Assembly (NCBI GenBank): GCA_963775505.1
Contig: CAVZIL010000008.1
Coordinates: forward strand, 124,001-188,000
Direction: 5' to 3'
From: JAIBJN01 sp963775505
Lineage (GTDB): Bacteria > Actinomycetota > Thermoleophilia > Gaiellales > Gaiellaceae
DNA: 64,000 nucleotides
In this document: in pieces, positions 17,439 through 25,622 of the stretch
How the letters are laid out: every line of letters starts with the position of its first letter
Numbering within the stretch: position 1 is the first letter of the stretch
Position numbers and translations under genes: made by a program
The notes under the pieces: generated by a model
What the model was told of the DNA's origin: nothing
The model's database searches: none
The model's input: the letters and a program-made list of their open reading frames with translations, nothing else

Positions 17439-18250
17439 ATGATGTGGCTCCTCGTCGCGGTCGCGGTCGCCGCCGCGGCCGCACTTGCGTGGGGGCTCTT
17501 CGAAGCGCAGTGGGTGGAGCTCTCCGAGCGGGAAGCGCCCGTCCGCGGGCTGCCGGCGGAGCTCGACGGCCTGCGGGTCCTCCACCTCTCCGACTTCCAC
17601 CTCGGCACGGTCTCGCTGAACGGCCACACGCTGCGGAAGGCGGTCGACTGGGCTACGGCGCGCGATCTCGACCTCGTCGCCGTCACCGGCGACCTCGTCA
17701 GCCGCCGACGGGGATCCCGCACCCTCGAGCGCGAGCTGGCCCGGCTGCGGCCCCGCCACGGCACCTATGCCGTGTTGGGGAACCATGACGTCGCCTCGAC
17801 CCGCGACCCGTTCAGCCGCCCGGCCGACCTGAGCGGCGTCGAGGCCGCCCTGCTGCTGAGCACGAGTCGGTCGTCCATGACGTGCGCGGCAGGAAGGTGC
17901 AGGTGGCCGGAGGCGACCCGCGGCGGCATCGCGAGCTCCACGGCCCGCTCGCCGACCATGAGGCCGACCTGCGCATCCTGCTCGTCCACTTCCCTGACCC
18001 GGTGCAGACGCTGAGACCTGGCGAGTTCGACATCGTCCTCGCCGGCCACCTGCACGGCGGGCAGATCTGTATTCCGACCCCGCGCGGCAAGCTGCGCCTC
18101 GAGCACATGCGCGCCCGCTACTGGGAGGGCCTCTTCGAGCTCCCGCACGGGACGCTGCACGTCTCCCGCGGCCTCGGCACGAGCTTCGTCCCCTTCCGCT
18201 TCCTCGCCAGGCCCGAGGCCACGCTCCTGGTCCTGCGAGCCCGGGAGTAG
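17439..18250 (+). CDS. Calcineurin-like metallophosphoesterase, one frameshift
   Basis: An N-terminal signal anchor (MMWLLVAVAVAAAAALAWGL) is followed by the metal-binding blocks LHLSDFHLG (D-x-H), VTGDLV and LGNHD. After a break near 17856-17858 the next frame gives EHESVVHDVRG, DIVLAGHLHGGQ (GH-x-H) and a C-terminal GTSFVPFRF. One missing base (CTGCTGCTG then GAG) restores a single protein of about 270 residues. It resembles the YkuE/UDP-2,3-diacylglucosamine-hydrolase-like membrane phosphoesterases. The substrate is not known. Confidence 0.8.
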
Positions 18251-18263
18251 ACTCGGCGCGGGA

Positions 18264-18882
18264 ATGGCCTACCGCCTCGCGCCGGTCACACGGGCGTCGC
18301 TCGCGTGACGCCCCGCCCGTCTGCGTGGACTGCGTCTTCTGGCAGTCGCGGAGCGGGAGACCAGCCGACAAGGAGCGCTGGGGCGAGCGGACGGAGGAGG
18401 AGTGGGGCGCGTGGGGCACGCTGTACCACGCCGAGGGCAACCGGCTGCTCGGCTTCGTCCAGTACGGGCCGTCGGGCCGCTTCCCGCGAGCCTCCGACCT
18501 GCCGGGGGGGCCGCCGTCGCCCGACGCCGTGCTCGTCACGTGCGCCTACCTCGTCGACGCGTCCTCGCCCTGGGTCCTGCAGAGCCTCTTCCTCGCCGCG
18601 ATCGGCGAGGCGCGCGACCGGGGCGTCAAGGCGATCGAGACCTTCGGCTACCGCTATCCGGACGGGGCGACGAGCTACGAGCGCGTGCTCGTCCACAGAA
18701 CCGTCTTCCCGGCGGACTTCCTCGCCGACTTCGGGTTCGTGGCCGTGCGCTGGGCAGGGGACGTCTGCCTCGCGCGGCTCGAGCTCGGCGGTTTGCAGCC
18801 GGTCGAGGAGGGCTCGACGGCGCGCGCCTGGCGCAAGGTGAAGGAGGCCTTCACCCCGGCTCCGGTGCCGCAGCGGCCGTAG
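18264..18882 (+). CDS. GNAT-like acetyltransferase, probable N-terminal frameshift
   Basis: The main frame (from GTG 18325) encodes a 185-residue protein with CVFWQ, then LGFVQYGPSGRFPRAS, TCAYLVDASSPWVLQSLF and a GNAT-like helix GEARDRGVKAIETF. The ATG at 18264 in another frame gives MAYRLAPVTRASLA, the usual beginning of this family, and would join the main frame if two bases were missing near 18300-18305. Alternatively translation starts at GTG 18325 and the family N-terminus is absent. It looks like the actinobacterial GNAT group with a Cys-rich CxxCVFW start. Its substrate is unknown. Confidence 0.65.
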
Positions 18883-18923
18883 CGGACACTTGCGGGAGGT
18901 GTGGAGCGTCCCATGATGGAGCC

Positions 18924-19046
18924 GTGGATGCGCCGCCGGTCGAGCCGGAGGATCTGAGCGCGATCATGCTGGCGCTCATGAGGATCGAGGGTAAGGTGAA
19001 CTCCATCATCAGCCTGCTGGAGAGCGATGGCCAGGACGAAGATTGA
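18924..19046 (+). CDS. Short acidic helical protein, unknown
   Basis: 40 residues from GTG 18924, ending in an acidic tail after the helix LSAIMLALMRIEGKVN. It overlaps the next small gene by 20 bases. The composition (acidic first protein, strongly basic second protein) hints at an interacting pair, but there is no homology I recognise. The call rests on coding-like composition, the overlap and the lack of any other gene here. Confidence 0.4.
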   Translation: MDAPPVEPEDLSAIMLALMRIEGKVNSIISLLESDGQDED

Positions 19047-19200
19047 TCCGGAGACCCGCGCTCGCTGGGCGAAGGAAGAGCGCGAGTTTCACGCATACGT
19101 CGCCGCGCGAATGCAGAAGCTGCAGGCTCTGCGCGAGAGAGAGGCACGGCGGCGGGCGCGACTTCGTCGTTTCACTCTCGGCCTGCTCGGCCGCAGCTAG
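19027..19200 (+). CDS. Short basic helical protein, unknown
   Basis: 57 residues from ATG 19027 (MARTKIDPETRARWAKEERE), rich in Arg and Glu, predicted as a single long charged helix ending in LGLLGRS. It follows the 40-residue acidic protein with a 20-base overlap. Its TAG stop overlaps the stop of the convergent deaminase fusion. A DNA- or RNA-binding role is possible from charge only. Confidence 0.45.
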   Translation: MARTKIDPETRARWAKEEREFHAYVAARMQKLQALREREARRRARLRRFTLGLLGRS

Positions 19201-20057
19201 TCGCCCGAGGGAGTGAAGAGCGTGAGCTGCATGCCGTCGGGCGCTCGCACTCGCGCGTTCAGGTCGCCCCACGGCGTCTCCGTGGCCGGTGCCAGCTCAA
19301 CCGCGCCGCCGGCCACGAGCTCGGCGGCGGCTCGCGCCGAGTCCTCGACCTCGAGCGCAAGCCGAACCGGCCCGGCGACTCGTCGGCCGACCTCGACCTC
19401 GTCGATCAGGTCGGCCTGCTCGGGCGAGATCACCTCGAGCGTCGCGCGGCCGGCCTCGAGGATCGCGCCGCTCCCCGTCGTCTCGTCCCAGGCCAGGCGT
19501 ACCGGCAGGCCCAGGGTGTCGCGGTAGAAGGCCAGCGCCTCCGGGTAGTCGTCGACGGTGAGGGCGACACGGAGCTCGCGGACCGGCAGGGGACCGCGCG
19601 GCTCCGCGGCGGCGAAGCGCGCGAACGGCTCCTCGGCTCCCGGCGTGTCGGCGTGCTCGACGCGGAGCCGACCCGCCGAGTCCAGGAGCGCGTGCATCTC
19701 CGCGGCGGCCGGGCTCAGCTCGAAGCCGGCCTCCGCCGCGACCTTCTTCGGCGCCGCGTAGACGATGCGCGAGACGCCGACGAGCGCGGCCGCCGTCCGG
19801 CACATCGGACACGGCTCGCAGCTCGAGACGAGGGTCGCGCCTTCGAGATCGGCCGAGCCGGCGTTCCGGATCGCCTCGACTTCCGCGTGGGCGGTAGGGT
19901 CAGCGTCTCGAAGCGCCCTGTTGACGCCGGTGCTGACCACTTCGCCCTCCCGGACGATCAGAGCGCCGAACGGCTGGTCGCCGGCCTCCGCGTTCTCGCG
20001 TGCGAGCCGAACGGACTCTGCAAGCAGCTCCGGCATCGACTTCGGCACGGAGGACAA
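19197..20057 (-). CDS. Cytidine/guanine-type deaminase fused to a glyoxalase (VOC) domain
   Basis: 286 residues with two domains. Residues about 8-150 are a zinc deaminase of the CDA fold: HAEVEAI gives the first zinc ligand and proton shuttle, and SCEPCPMC gives the two cysteines. Residues about 160-283 are a VOC module (ELRVALTVDDYPEALAFYRD, then RAPDGMQLTLFTP). The deaminase part resembles guanine deaminase/TadA-like nucleoside deaminases (DQPFGALIV). The VOC fusion partner is unusual; it may bind substrate or metal. No frameshift is visible at the junction. Confidence 0.83.
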   Translation of the reverse strand: MSSVPKSMPELLAESVRLARENAEAGDQPFGALIVREGEVVSTGVNRALRDADPTAHAEVEAIRNAGSADLEGATLVSSCEPCPMCRTAAALVGVSRIVYAAPKKVAAEAGFELSPAAAEMHALLDSAGRLRVEHADTPGAEEPFARFAAAEPRGPLPVRELRVALTVDDYPEALAFYRDTLGLPVRLAWDETTGSGAILEAGRATLEVISPEQADLIDEVEVGRRVAGPVRLALEVEDSARAAAELVAGGAVELAPATETPWGDLNARVRAPDGMQLTLFTPSGD

Positions 20058-20093
20058 GCTACCCTAGGAGCAGGCGACCGAGGGAGGTTGGCG

Positions 20094-20540
20094 ATGGTGC
20101 CGACGACACGGGACCGGACGGACGACGTACGAGCGTTGGAGGAGCTGTGGTCGGCTCCGGCGTACGGTGAGCGGAAGGTCGAGCAGCGGCGGCTTCCACT
20201 TGTCCCGGGCGTCCTCGTCGCCGCCGCGTGGCTGGCGTTCTTCTTCGTCATGCTTCCGTTCGAGCCGGAGCCCGAGCCCGGCATGTCCAATCCGATGTGG
20301 GGCGATGCCCTCGTCGTGAGCCTCCTGCTCGTGCTTGTCGCAGCCGGCGCCGTCGGCCCGGCCCTCTCGAAGGCTGGCTTCGGGCTCGCCGGAATCGGCG
20401 GCCTCCTGCTCGGCGTGATCGCGGTCGCCTGCCAGGCGACCGCCCACCACATGGGGAACTGGTGGCTAGCCGAGTTGGGCGCGGCGCTCGCGCTCACGGC
20501 CCTCGCCGCCGCGGGGCTCGCGCAGCGGCTACGCCGGTAG
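20094..20540 (+). CDS. Four-helix membrane protein, unknown
   Basis: 148 residues from ATG 20094 with AGGGAGG upstream. A charged cytoplasmic N-terminus (about 45 residues, RALEELWSAPAYGERKVEQ) is followed by hydrophobic segments at about 40-58, 75-93, 97-116 and 122-142. A conserved-looking HHMGNWW lies between the last two. I do not recognise a family. Divergent from the deaminase fusion; the end overlaps asd by 12 bases. Confidence 0.65.
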   Translation: MVPTTRDRTDDVRALEELWSAPAYGERKVEQRRLPLVPGVLVAAAWLAFFFVMLPFEPEPEPGMSNPMWGDALVVSLLLVLVAAGAVGPALSKAGFGLAGIGGLLLGVIAVACQATAHHMGNWWLAELGAALALTALAAAGLAQRLRR

Positions 20541-21470
20541 CAACCGGCGCGCCAACAGAAGCTCGGCGATCTGGACGGCGTTCAGCGCCGCGCCCTTGCG
20601 CAGGTTGTCGTTGACGACCCACAGGGCGAGGCCGTCGCCCGCCGTGTCCCGGCGGATGCGCCCCACGAGCACTCTGTCCTGGCCGGCCGCGTCCGCGGGG
20701 GTCGGGAGGTCGGCGAGCTGGATCAGCTCGGAGGACGCGAGCGCCTCCCGGGCGTCCTCCGGTGAGAGCGGTGACTCCGTCTCGACCCAGACCGCCTGCG
20801 CGTGCCCGACGAGCACCGGCACCCGCACGCAGGCCGCGTGCAGGGGCAGGTCGGGCAGCTCGAGGATCTTGCGCGTCTCGGCGCGGAGCTTCCACTCCTC
20901 GGAGAACTCCTCGCCCTCGAGCTCCCAGTCCATGCCGAGATTCCCCTCGGCCGGGCCGAGGCTGCGCAGCCGCTGGATGGCGGCGTCGCCTGCGCCCGAG
21001 GCGGACTGATACGTCGCCAGCCGCACGCGGGCGAGGCCGGCAGCCGCGTGGAGCGGCTCGAGCGCACACGTGAGCTGCATGGCCGAGCAGTTCGGGTTGG
21101 CGACGATCTCGTTTCCGTTGAGGACGCGGTCGTTGACGCCTGCGACCACGAGCGGGATCCCGTCCTGGAGGCGGTACGCGTCGGACTTGTCGATGACGAC
21201 GGCCCCGCCCCGAACGGCGTGGGGGACGAGCTCGCGGCTTGCCTCCGTGCCGACCGAGAAGACGACGAGGTCGAGCCCGCCGGCGGCAAGGGCCTCCGGT
21301 GTCGCCTCCTCGACCAGCAGAGCGCGCGTGCCGTACGGGACGCTCCGGCCGGCTGAGCGCGCCGAGGCGAACGCCCGGACCTCCTCGAAGCCGCGCTCGG
21401 CCAACAGCTCGAGCGTCACCGTCCCCACGGCGCCGGTCGCGCCGACGACTCCGATCCGCACGTCAGGCAC
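20529..21470 (-). CDS. asd: Aspartate-semialdehyde dehydrogenase
   Basis: 313 residues from GTG 21470. NADP-binding GATGAVG, the catalytic Cys in NPNCSAMQL, the substrate Arg/Glu segment SASGAGDAAIQ, and the HAACVRVPVLVGHAQAVWVE-like active-site block are visible. It converts aspartyl phosphate to aspartate semialdehyde, the branch point to lysine/DAP, threonine and methionine. The first eight bases overlap lysC, the classic lysC-asd pair in actinobacteria. It is somewhat shorter than the usual 335-345 residues. Confidence 0.93.
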   Translation of the reverse strand: MPDVRIGVVGATGAVGTVTLELLAERGFEEVRAFASARSAGRSVPYGTRALLVEEATPEALAAGGLDLVVFSVGTEASRELVPHAVRGGAVVIDKSDAYRLQDGIPLVVAGVNDRVLNGNEIVANPNCSAMQLTCALEPLHAAAGLARVRLATYQSASGAGDAAIQRLRSLGPAEGNLGMDWELEGEEFSEEWKLRAETRKILELPDLPLHAACVRVPVLVGHAQAVWVETESPLSPEDAREALASSELIQLADLPTPADAAGQDRVLVGRIRRDTAGDGLALWVVNDNLRKGAALNAVQIAELLLARRLLPA

Positions 21471-22722
21471 GGTGGTGCCTCTCCGCCTCCGGGGACTCGA
21501 GCTCGAAGGCCTCGTGCAGGGCGCGCACCGTTGCCTCGACCGACTCCTGCGGGACGTAGAAGGCGATCTTGATCGGAGAGGTGGCGACGAACTTGGGCGC
21601 GACCCCCAGCTCACGGAGCGTGGCGAAGGTGCGCGCGGCGACCCCTGGATGGGTCTTCATTCCGGCACCGACGACGCTTACCTTCCCGAGGCCGTCCTGC
21701 TCCGAGAAGCCGGTGCCGAGGGTCGCGAGGGCCTGCTCGGCCTGCGCTCGGTCCTCGACCGGCGCCGAGAAGACGATGCGGGAGTCCATCTGGATGACCG
21801 TGTCCACGTTCACCTCGGCCGCGGCCAGCGCCTCGAAGAGGTCGGCGGGGCGGACGTCGTCCACCTCGTACACCGCCTCCTCGAGCGTGTGGGTCACGCC
21901 CGAGATCAACGCCTTCTCCAGCATCCGCTCGTCCTCCTCCCTGATCCAGGTGCCGGGCTCGTCGGTGAACGTCGAGCGGACGTGGACCATGACGCCGTGG
22001 TTCCGCGCGAACTCGACCGAGCGTAGCGCAAGCACCTTCGCGCCCGAGGCGGCCAGCTCCAGCATCTCCTCGTAGCTCACCGCGTGGAGCTTCTGCGCTG
22101 CGGGAACGACGCGCGGGTCGGCGGTGAACACGCCGTCCACGTCCGTGTAGATCTCACACGCGTCGGCGCCGAGGGCGGCGGCGAGCGCGACTGCCGTCGT
22201 GTCGGAGCCGCCGCGGCCGAGGGTCGTGACGTCGTACTCCGTCGAGACGCCCTGGAACCCCGCCACGAGGACGATGCGGTCGTCGTCGAGCGCGCTGTGA
22301 ATCCGGTGCGCCTTCACCTCGACGATCTTCGCCTTGCCGTGCGCCGTGTCGGTGACGATCCCTGCTTGGGAGCCGGTGAGGGAGACGGCGTCGGTCCCGA
22401 GGTCGGAGATGGCCATCGCCACGAGGGCACAGGAGATGCGCTCGCCGACCGAGATCAGCATGTCCAGCTCGCGGGGCTTCGGCTGCGGCGAGACCTGCCG
22501 GGCCAGATCGACCAGCTCGTCGGTGTGGTAGCCCATCGCCGAGACGACCGCGACGACCCGCGCTCCGGCGCGCTTCGTCGCGACGAGCCGCCCGGCGACG
22601 CGGCGGATCTTCTCCGGGTCGGCAACCGACGTCCCGCCGAACTTCATCACGACGATGCCGGTCCCGGCCCGCGTCTCGGAGGACTCCAGCTCGGGGAGGG
22701 TCTCGTAGGCCGTCTCGGTCAT
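21463..22722 (-). CDS. lysC: Aspartate kinase
   Basis: 419 residues. The kinase domain starts with VVMKFGGTSVAD, then has SVGERISCALVA, GFQGVSTEYDVTTLGRGGSD and EIYTDVDGVFTADPR. The last 150 residues form two ACT domains (GVTHTLEEAVYEVDD and GKVSVVGAGMKTHPGVAAR) that mediate feedback by lysine and/or threonine. First step of the aspartate pathway. ATG 22722 is chosen because kinase homology begins about 23 residues in; the frame is open further upstream without homology. An internal beta-subunit start, known in other actinobacteria, was not looked for in detail. Confidence 0.95.
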   Translation of the reverse strand: MTETAYETLPELESSETRAGTGIVVMKFGGTSVADPEKIRRVAGRLVATKRAGARVVAVVSAMGYHTDELVDLARQVSPQPKPRELDMLISVGERISCALVAMAISDLGTDAVSLTGSQAGIVTDTAHGKAKIVEVKAHRIHSALDDDRIVLVAGFQGVSTEYDVTTLGRGGSDTTAVALAAALGADACEIYTDVDGVFTADPRVVPAAQKLHAVSYEEMLELAASGAKVLALRSVEFARNHGVMVHVRSTFTDEPGTWIREEDERMLEKALISGVTHTLEEAVYEVDDVRPADLFEALAAAEVNVDTVIQMDSRIVFSAPVEDRAQAEQALATLGTGFSEQDGLGKVSVVGAGMKTHPGVAARTFATLRELGVAPKFVATSPIKIAFYVPQESVEATVRALHEAFELESPEAERHHRA

Positions 22723-22766
22723 GCGCTCGATTGTACGGACGCCCTCTGCGGCACTCGCGTCTGACG

Positions 22767-23168
22767 CTAGTTCAGGGTGAACCCGAAAACGGTCGGAGTG
22801 ACGAGAGCGAGCGAGGTCACCGCCCCGCCGAGGGCGGCCACCCGCAGCAGGCGGTCCCGTTTCCCGAGGGCGGCGAAGAGGAGCACGCCGGCACACGCCG
22901 TCATGAGGAGGATGGAGATGACGAACATCGGGCCGAGGGCCCCGCCCGGAGAGCGGTAGGCATCCCAGCGGCTGATCCCGTTCCCCCGGTAGCTGTCCTC
23001 GCCGAAGACGTAGGCGGTGACCAGGGCCGCCGTGAGGAGCGGAAGGGCTGCAAGGATCACATACCGGCGTGTAAGCAGGCGCCGGAGGCGATCGTCGAAC
23101 GTGACCGCGAGGAGCGCTCCCGCGACCAGGACGATGACGAGCAGGACGAGCTCCGGGGACATGGACAC
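22767..23168 (-). CDS. Four-helix membrane protein, unknown
   Basis: 133 residues; GTG 23168, with an alternative ATG two codons in. Hydrophobic segments lie at about 6-23, 36-55, 80-103 and 111-129. Between helices 2 and 3 is a polar loop, GEDSYRGNGISRWDAYR. The sequence LLVIVLVAGALLAVTFDDRLRR starts the protein. No family recognised. It lies 38 bases after the ferredoxin gene on the same strand, so it may be part of the P450 operon. Confidence 0.65.
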   Translation of the reverse strand: MSMSPELVLLVIVLVAGALLAVTFDDRLRRLLTRRYVILAALPLLTAALVTAYVFGEDSYRGNGISRWDAYRSPGGALGPMFVISILLMTACAGVLLFAALGKRDRLLRVAALGGAVTSLALVTPTVFGFTLN

Positions 23169-23205
23169 ATCTTCGTCCTCGGCGCGTTGTCACGCCTGAC
23201 CGGCT

Positions 23206-23430
23206 CTAGCGAGGAAAGAGAAGTTCGCCGGTGTCGGCGTCCGCGACCTCGATCGCCCCGGTCGGGCAGTAGCTCGCGGCTCTCAGGATCAGCTCCTCCG
23301 GCGCGCCCTCCGGGTCGACCACCTCGGACTGACGGTTCTCGTTGTGCTGGAACACCTCCGGAGCCAGGCCGACGCACTGCGCGTTCCCGACGCAGAGCCC
23401 GTGGTCGACGCTGATCCGCAGCTTCCGCAT
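23206..23430 (-). CDS. Three-cysteine [3Fe-4S] ferredoxin, P450 partner
   Basis: 74 residues. The cluster ligands are Cys13 and Cys19 (LCVGNAQCVGLAPEVF) and Cys55 (YCPTGAI). This is the C-x5-C...C-P pattern of the [3Fe-4S] ferredoxins that feed electrons to actinobacterial P450s. ATG 23430 overlaps the P450 stop. The neighbour makes the partnership clear. No ferredoxin reductase is in the window. Confidence 0.9.
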   Translation of the reverse strand: MRKLRISVDHGLCVGNAQCVGLAPEVFQHNENRQSEVVDPEGAPEELILRAASYCPTGAIEVADADTGELLFPR

Positions 23431-24656
23431 CAGTCCCAGGCGACCGGCAGCGAGGTGAGCGAGCGGAACTGGATGCTCGGCTGGTAGGAGAGCTCCTCGG
23501 CCTCGAGCCTGAGCGCCGGGAGCCGCTCGGCGAGCGCCCGAAAGACCTCCTGACCCTCGACACGGGCGAGCGAAGCGCCCAGGCAGTAGTGGATCCCGGC
23601 CCCGAAGGAGACATGCGTGTTCGGCTGCCGGCCGATGTCGAAGCGGTCGGGATCCTCGAACGCGCGCGGGTCGCGGTTCGCGGCGGCCATGATCCACCGG
23701 AGCCTGTCGCCCTGACGGATCGTCTTCCCGTGCCGCTCGACGTCCTCGGCCGCGATGCGCTGGGTCGACTTGACGGGCGGGTCGTAGCGCAGGCACTCCT
23801 CGGTCGCGAGCCGTGCGGCGCCCGCGGGATCCGCCCGCAGCCGCTCCCACTGGTCGGGATGGCGGATGAAGGCGAGCGTCCCGTTGCAGATCAGGTTCAT
23901 GGTCGTCTCGTGCCCGGCGAAGAGAAGGAGAGCCGTGTTCACCAGCACCTGGTGCCGGGTGAAGACGCCCGCCTTCTCCGCCTGCGCGAGCACCGAGATG
24001 AAGTCGTCGGCAGGGGCCTCCGCGCGCTCGTCGACCTTCGGCGAGACGTACTCGATCATGCCCTCGATCCCCTCCATCAGGTGCCGCATGCGGTCGGGCT
24101 CGCCGCGGTTGATGTAGAGGAGCTTGTCCGCCAGGTGGCGCAGGTGCTCGCGGTCCTCCTCGGGAACCCCCATCATCTGCGTGATCACGCGCACGGGCAG
24201 CGGCGCCGCGAGCGCTTCGAGGACGTCCATGCGCCCGTCCGGCTCCACCTCGTCGAGCAGCTCGGCCACCGCCCGGCGGACGAACGGCCGCCAGCTCTCC
24301 ATCGCCTGGGGCGTGAAGTACTCGTGGACGGCGGCCCGCATTGACTGGTGCGGAGGCCGGTCGTTCTCGACGAGCTGGTCCGAGCGGAAGGCGCGAACCT
24401 GCTCGAACAGCGGCCGATCCTCGGGATCGATCGGCGGGTGCGGGGGACGCCGGTCGGTCTTGATCACCGCCGAGGAGAAGAGCTCGTGATGCCGGAGGAG
24501 CCAGACGAGGTCCTCGTACCGCGTGAGGATCCACATTTCCGCGCGCGGGTTCCAGTGGATCGGATCGGTCTCCCGGAGCCGGCCGAAGTACGCGTACGGG
24601 TCGGCGATGACCTCGGGCGCGAAGAGGTCTTCCGGGTCGGCTGCGACGGTCGCCAT
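23430..24656 (-). CDS. Cytochrome P450
   Basis: 408 residues, soluble class I bacterial type. Seen are the I-helix oxygen-activation motif AGHETTMN, the ExxR motif in ATEECLRYDPP, and the heme loop FGAGIHYCLGASLAR with the proximal Cys. The N-terminal DPYAYFGRLRETDPIHWN is typical. It hydroxylates or oxidises an unknown small molecule with electrons from the co-translated ferredoxin. ATG 24656; the leader has a 10-base inverted repeat (24694-24729), a possible operator. Confidence 0.93.
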   Translation of the reverse strand: MATVAADPEDLFAPEVIADPYAYFGRLRETDPIHWNPRAEMWILTRYEDLVWLLRHHELFSSAVIKTDRRPPHPPIDPEDRPLFEQVRAFRSDQLVENDRPPHQSMRAAVHEYFTPQAMESWRPFVRRAVAELLDEVEPDGRMDVLEALAAPLPVRVITQMMGVPEEDREHLRHLADKLLYINRGEPDRMRHLMEGIEGMIEYVSPKVDERAEAPADDFISVLAQAEKAGVFTRHQVLVNTALLLFAGHETTMNLICNGTLAFIRHPDQWERLRADPAGAARLATEECLRYDPPVKSTQRIAAEDVERHGKTIRQGDRLRWIMAAANRDPRAFEDPDRFDIGRQPNTHVSFGAGIHYCLGASLARVEGQEVFRALAERLPALRLEAEELSYQPSIQFRSLTSLPVAWD

Positions 24657-24693
24657 GGGCGAATGCTACGCGGTCGAAACCCGGCCGTTAAAT

Positions 24694-24729
24694 GTTGAAC
24701 CGGCCGACCCGAAGGCCGCCCGGTTCAAC
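24694..24729. promoter_or_regulatory. Inverted repeat upstream of the P450 gene
   Basis: GTTGAACCGG (24694-24703) and CCGGTTCAAC (24720-24729) are perfect complements, 16 bases apart. They lie about 40 bases upstream of the P450 ATG, in a locally AT-richer stretch. This suits a dimeric repressor site (TetR-like spacing), but no regulator gene is adjacent. Confidence 0.45.
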
Positions 24730-24782
24730 GCGAGCACTCTATACAGACCGGGCCGCCGAATGCAAGTCGCTTCTGGCTACTG

Positions 24783-24817
24783 GTCTCAGCGGCGGCGTCA
24801 GCCGCACAGGCTGAGAC
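24783..24817. terminator. Strong hairpin between recR end and the P450 promoter region
   Basis: GTCTCAGC (24783-24790) pairs with GCTGAGAC (24810-24817), extended inside by GCGGC/GCCGC. It lies 37 bases past the recR stop. No T-run follows on the minus strand, so it would be a Rho-type or weak terminator at best. Confidence 0.4.
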
Positions 24818-24853
24818 GGGGAGGGAGGATGCGGCTCGGCCGCGTCATCCCGT

Positions 24854-25444
24854 TCACATATCGCGGCGGCCGGCCAGGGCCCGGCCGAGCGTCACCTCGT
24901 CGGCGTACTCGAGGTCGCCGCCGACCGGCAGGCCGCTCGCCAGGCGCGTCACCCGCGTCCTCCCCCGAAGCCGGTCGGCGATGTAGGCGGCGGTCGCTTC
25001 GCCGGTCATGTTCGGGTTGGTGGCGAGGACGACCTCCTGCACGCCGTTCCGCTCCACGCGCGCGAGCAGCTCGTCGATCCGGAGGTGCTGCGGCTCGACG
25101 CCGTCGAGCGGGGAGAGCGCGCCGCCCAGCACCTGGTAGACGCCGCGGTACTCGTGCGTCCGCTCCAGGGAGAGCACGTCGGCGGGCTGCTCGACGACGC
25201 AGACCAGCGTCCGGTCGCGCCGCTCGTCGCGGCAGATGACGCAGAGCTCCTCCTCGGTCAGGTTCCCGCATTCGCGGCAGAAGCCGATGCGCTCCTTCGC
25301 CTCGCGGATCGCCTCGGCGAGTGCCAGCGCCTCCTCCTCGGGCACGCGGAGGAGGTGGAACGCAAGCCGCTGCGCCGTCCGGGTGCCGATGCCGGGCAGG
25401 CGCGAGAGCTGCGCGATCAGGTTCTCGACGACGGGGCTGAACAC
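24854..25444 (-). CDS. recR: Recombination protein RecR
   Basis: 196 residues, standard length. N-terminal helix-hairpin-helix (LSRLPGIGTRTAQRLAFHLL), the four-Cys zinc finger (FCRECGNLTEEELCVIC), and the Toprim domain (VCVVEQPADVLSLERT through TNPNMTGEATAAYI) are present. It works with RecF/RecO to load RecA at gaps. Start is GTG 25444. It is the last gene of the dnaX-ybaB-recR series, but unlike the usual tight spacing there is a 178-base gap before it, filled by a structured RNA. Confidence 0.96.
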   Translation of the reverse strand: MFSPVVENLIAQLSRLPGIGTRTAQRLAFHLLRVPEEEALALAEAIREAKERIGFCRECGNLTEEELCVICRDERRDRTLVCVVEQPADVLSLERTHEYRGVYQVLGGALSPLDGVEPQHLRIDELLARVERNGVQEVVLATNPNMTGEATAAYIADRLRGRTRVTRLASGLPVGGDLEYADEVTLGRALAGRRDM

Positions 25445-25446
25445 TC

Positions 25447-25610
25447 AGTGCCCCTGCAGGTGATGTTGCCTAGTTTCTGCGTCGCGAGCACCAAGCATGA
25501 GCCAGCACTCGTCCGCAGCCAAGGCTGGATGCCTTGGAAAGGGCGAGGGCGGGCTCAGGCGCCGTGTGATCGCGGGGCAGAAGCAGGCGTGTATTGCCTG
25601 GAGGGGCACT
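25447..25610 (+). ncRNA. Rod-shaped structured RNA, candidate 6S RNA
   Basis: All helices nest in one long hairpin. AGTGCCCCT 25447-25455 pairs with 25602-25610, CAGG 25457-25460 with 25597-25600, and GCCT 25468-25471 with 25585-25588. TTTCTGC 25474-25480 pairs with 25577-25583, and CGCGA 25483-25487 with 25570-25574. An 11/13-base open central bubble follows, then GAGCC 25499-25503 with 25552-25556, CTCGTCC 25508-25514 with 25541-25547, and CCAAGG 25519-25524 with 25532-25537. A long closing stem, central bubble and apical stem is the 6S layout. Two T.G wobbles would be A.C mismatches on the other strand, favouring the plus strand. The family call is inference. Confidence 0.55.
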
Positions 25611-25622
25611 CAGCCCGTAGTT

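Noticed and set aside
24783..24817. Rho-independent terminator of recR
   Set aside because: The stem is strong but no T-run follows on the minus strand, so only a weak call is given.
25447..25610. Reading the structured gap as a recR leader or riboswitch on the minus strand
   Set aside because: Two G.U pairs become A.C mismatches on that strand, and no aptamer I know fits. Kept only as an alternative.
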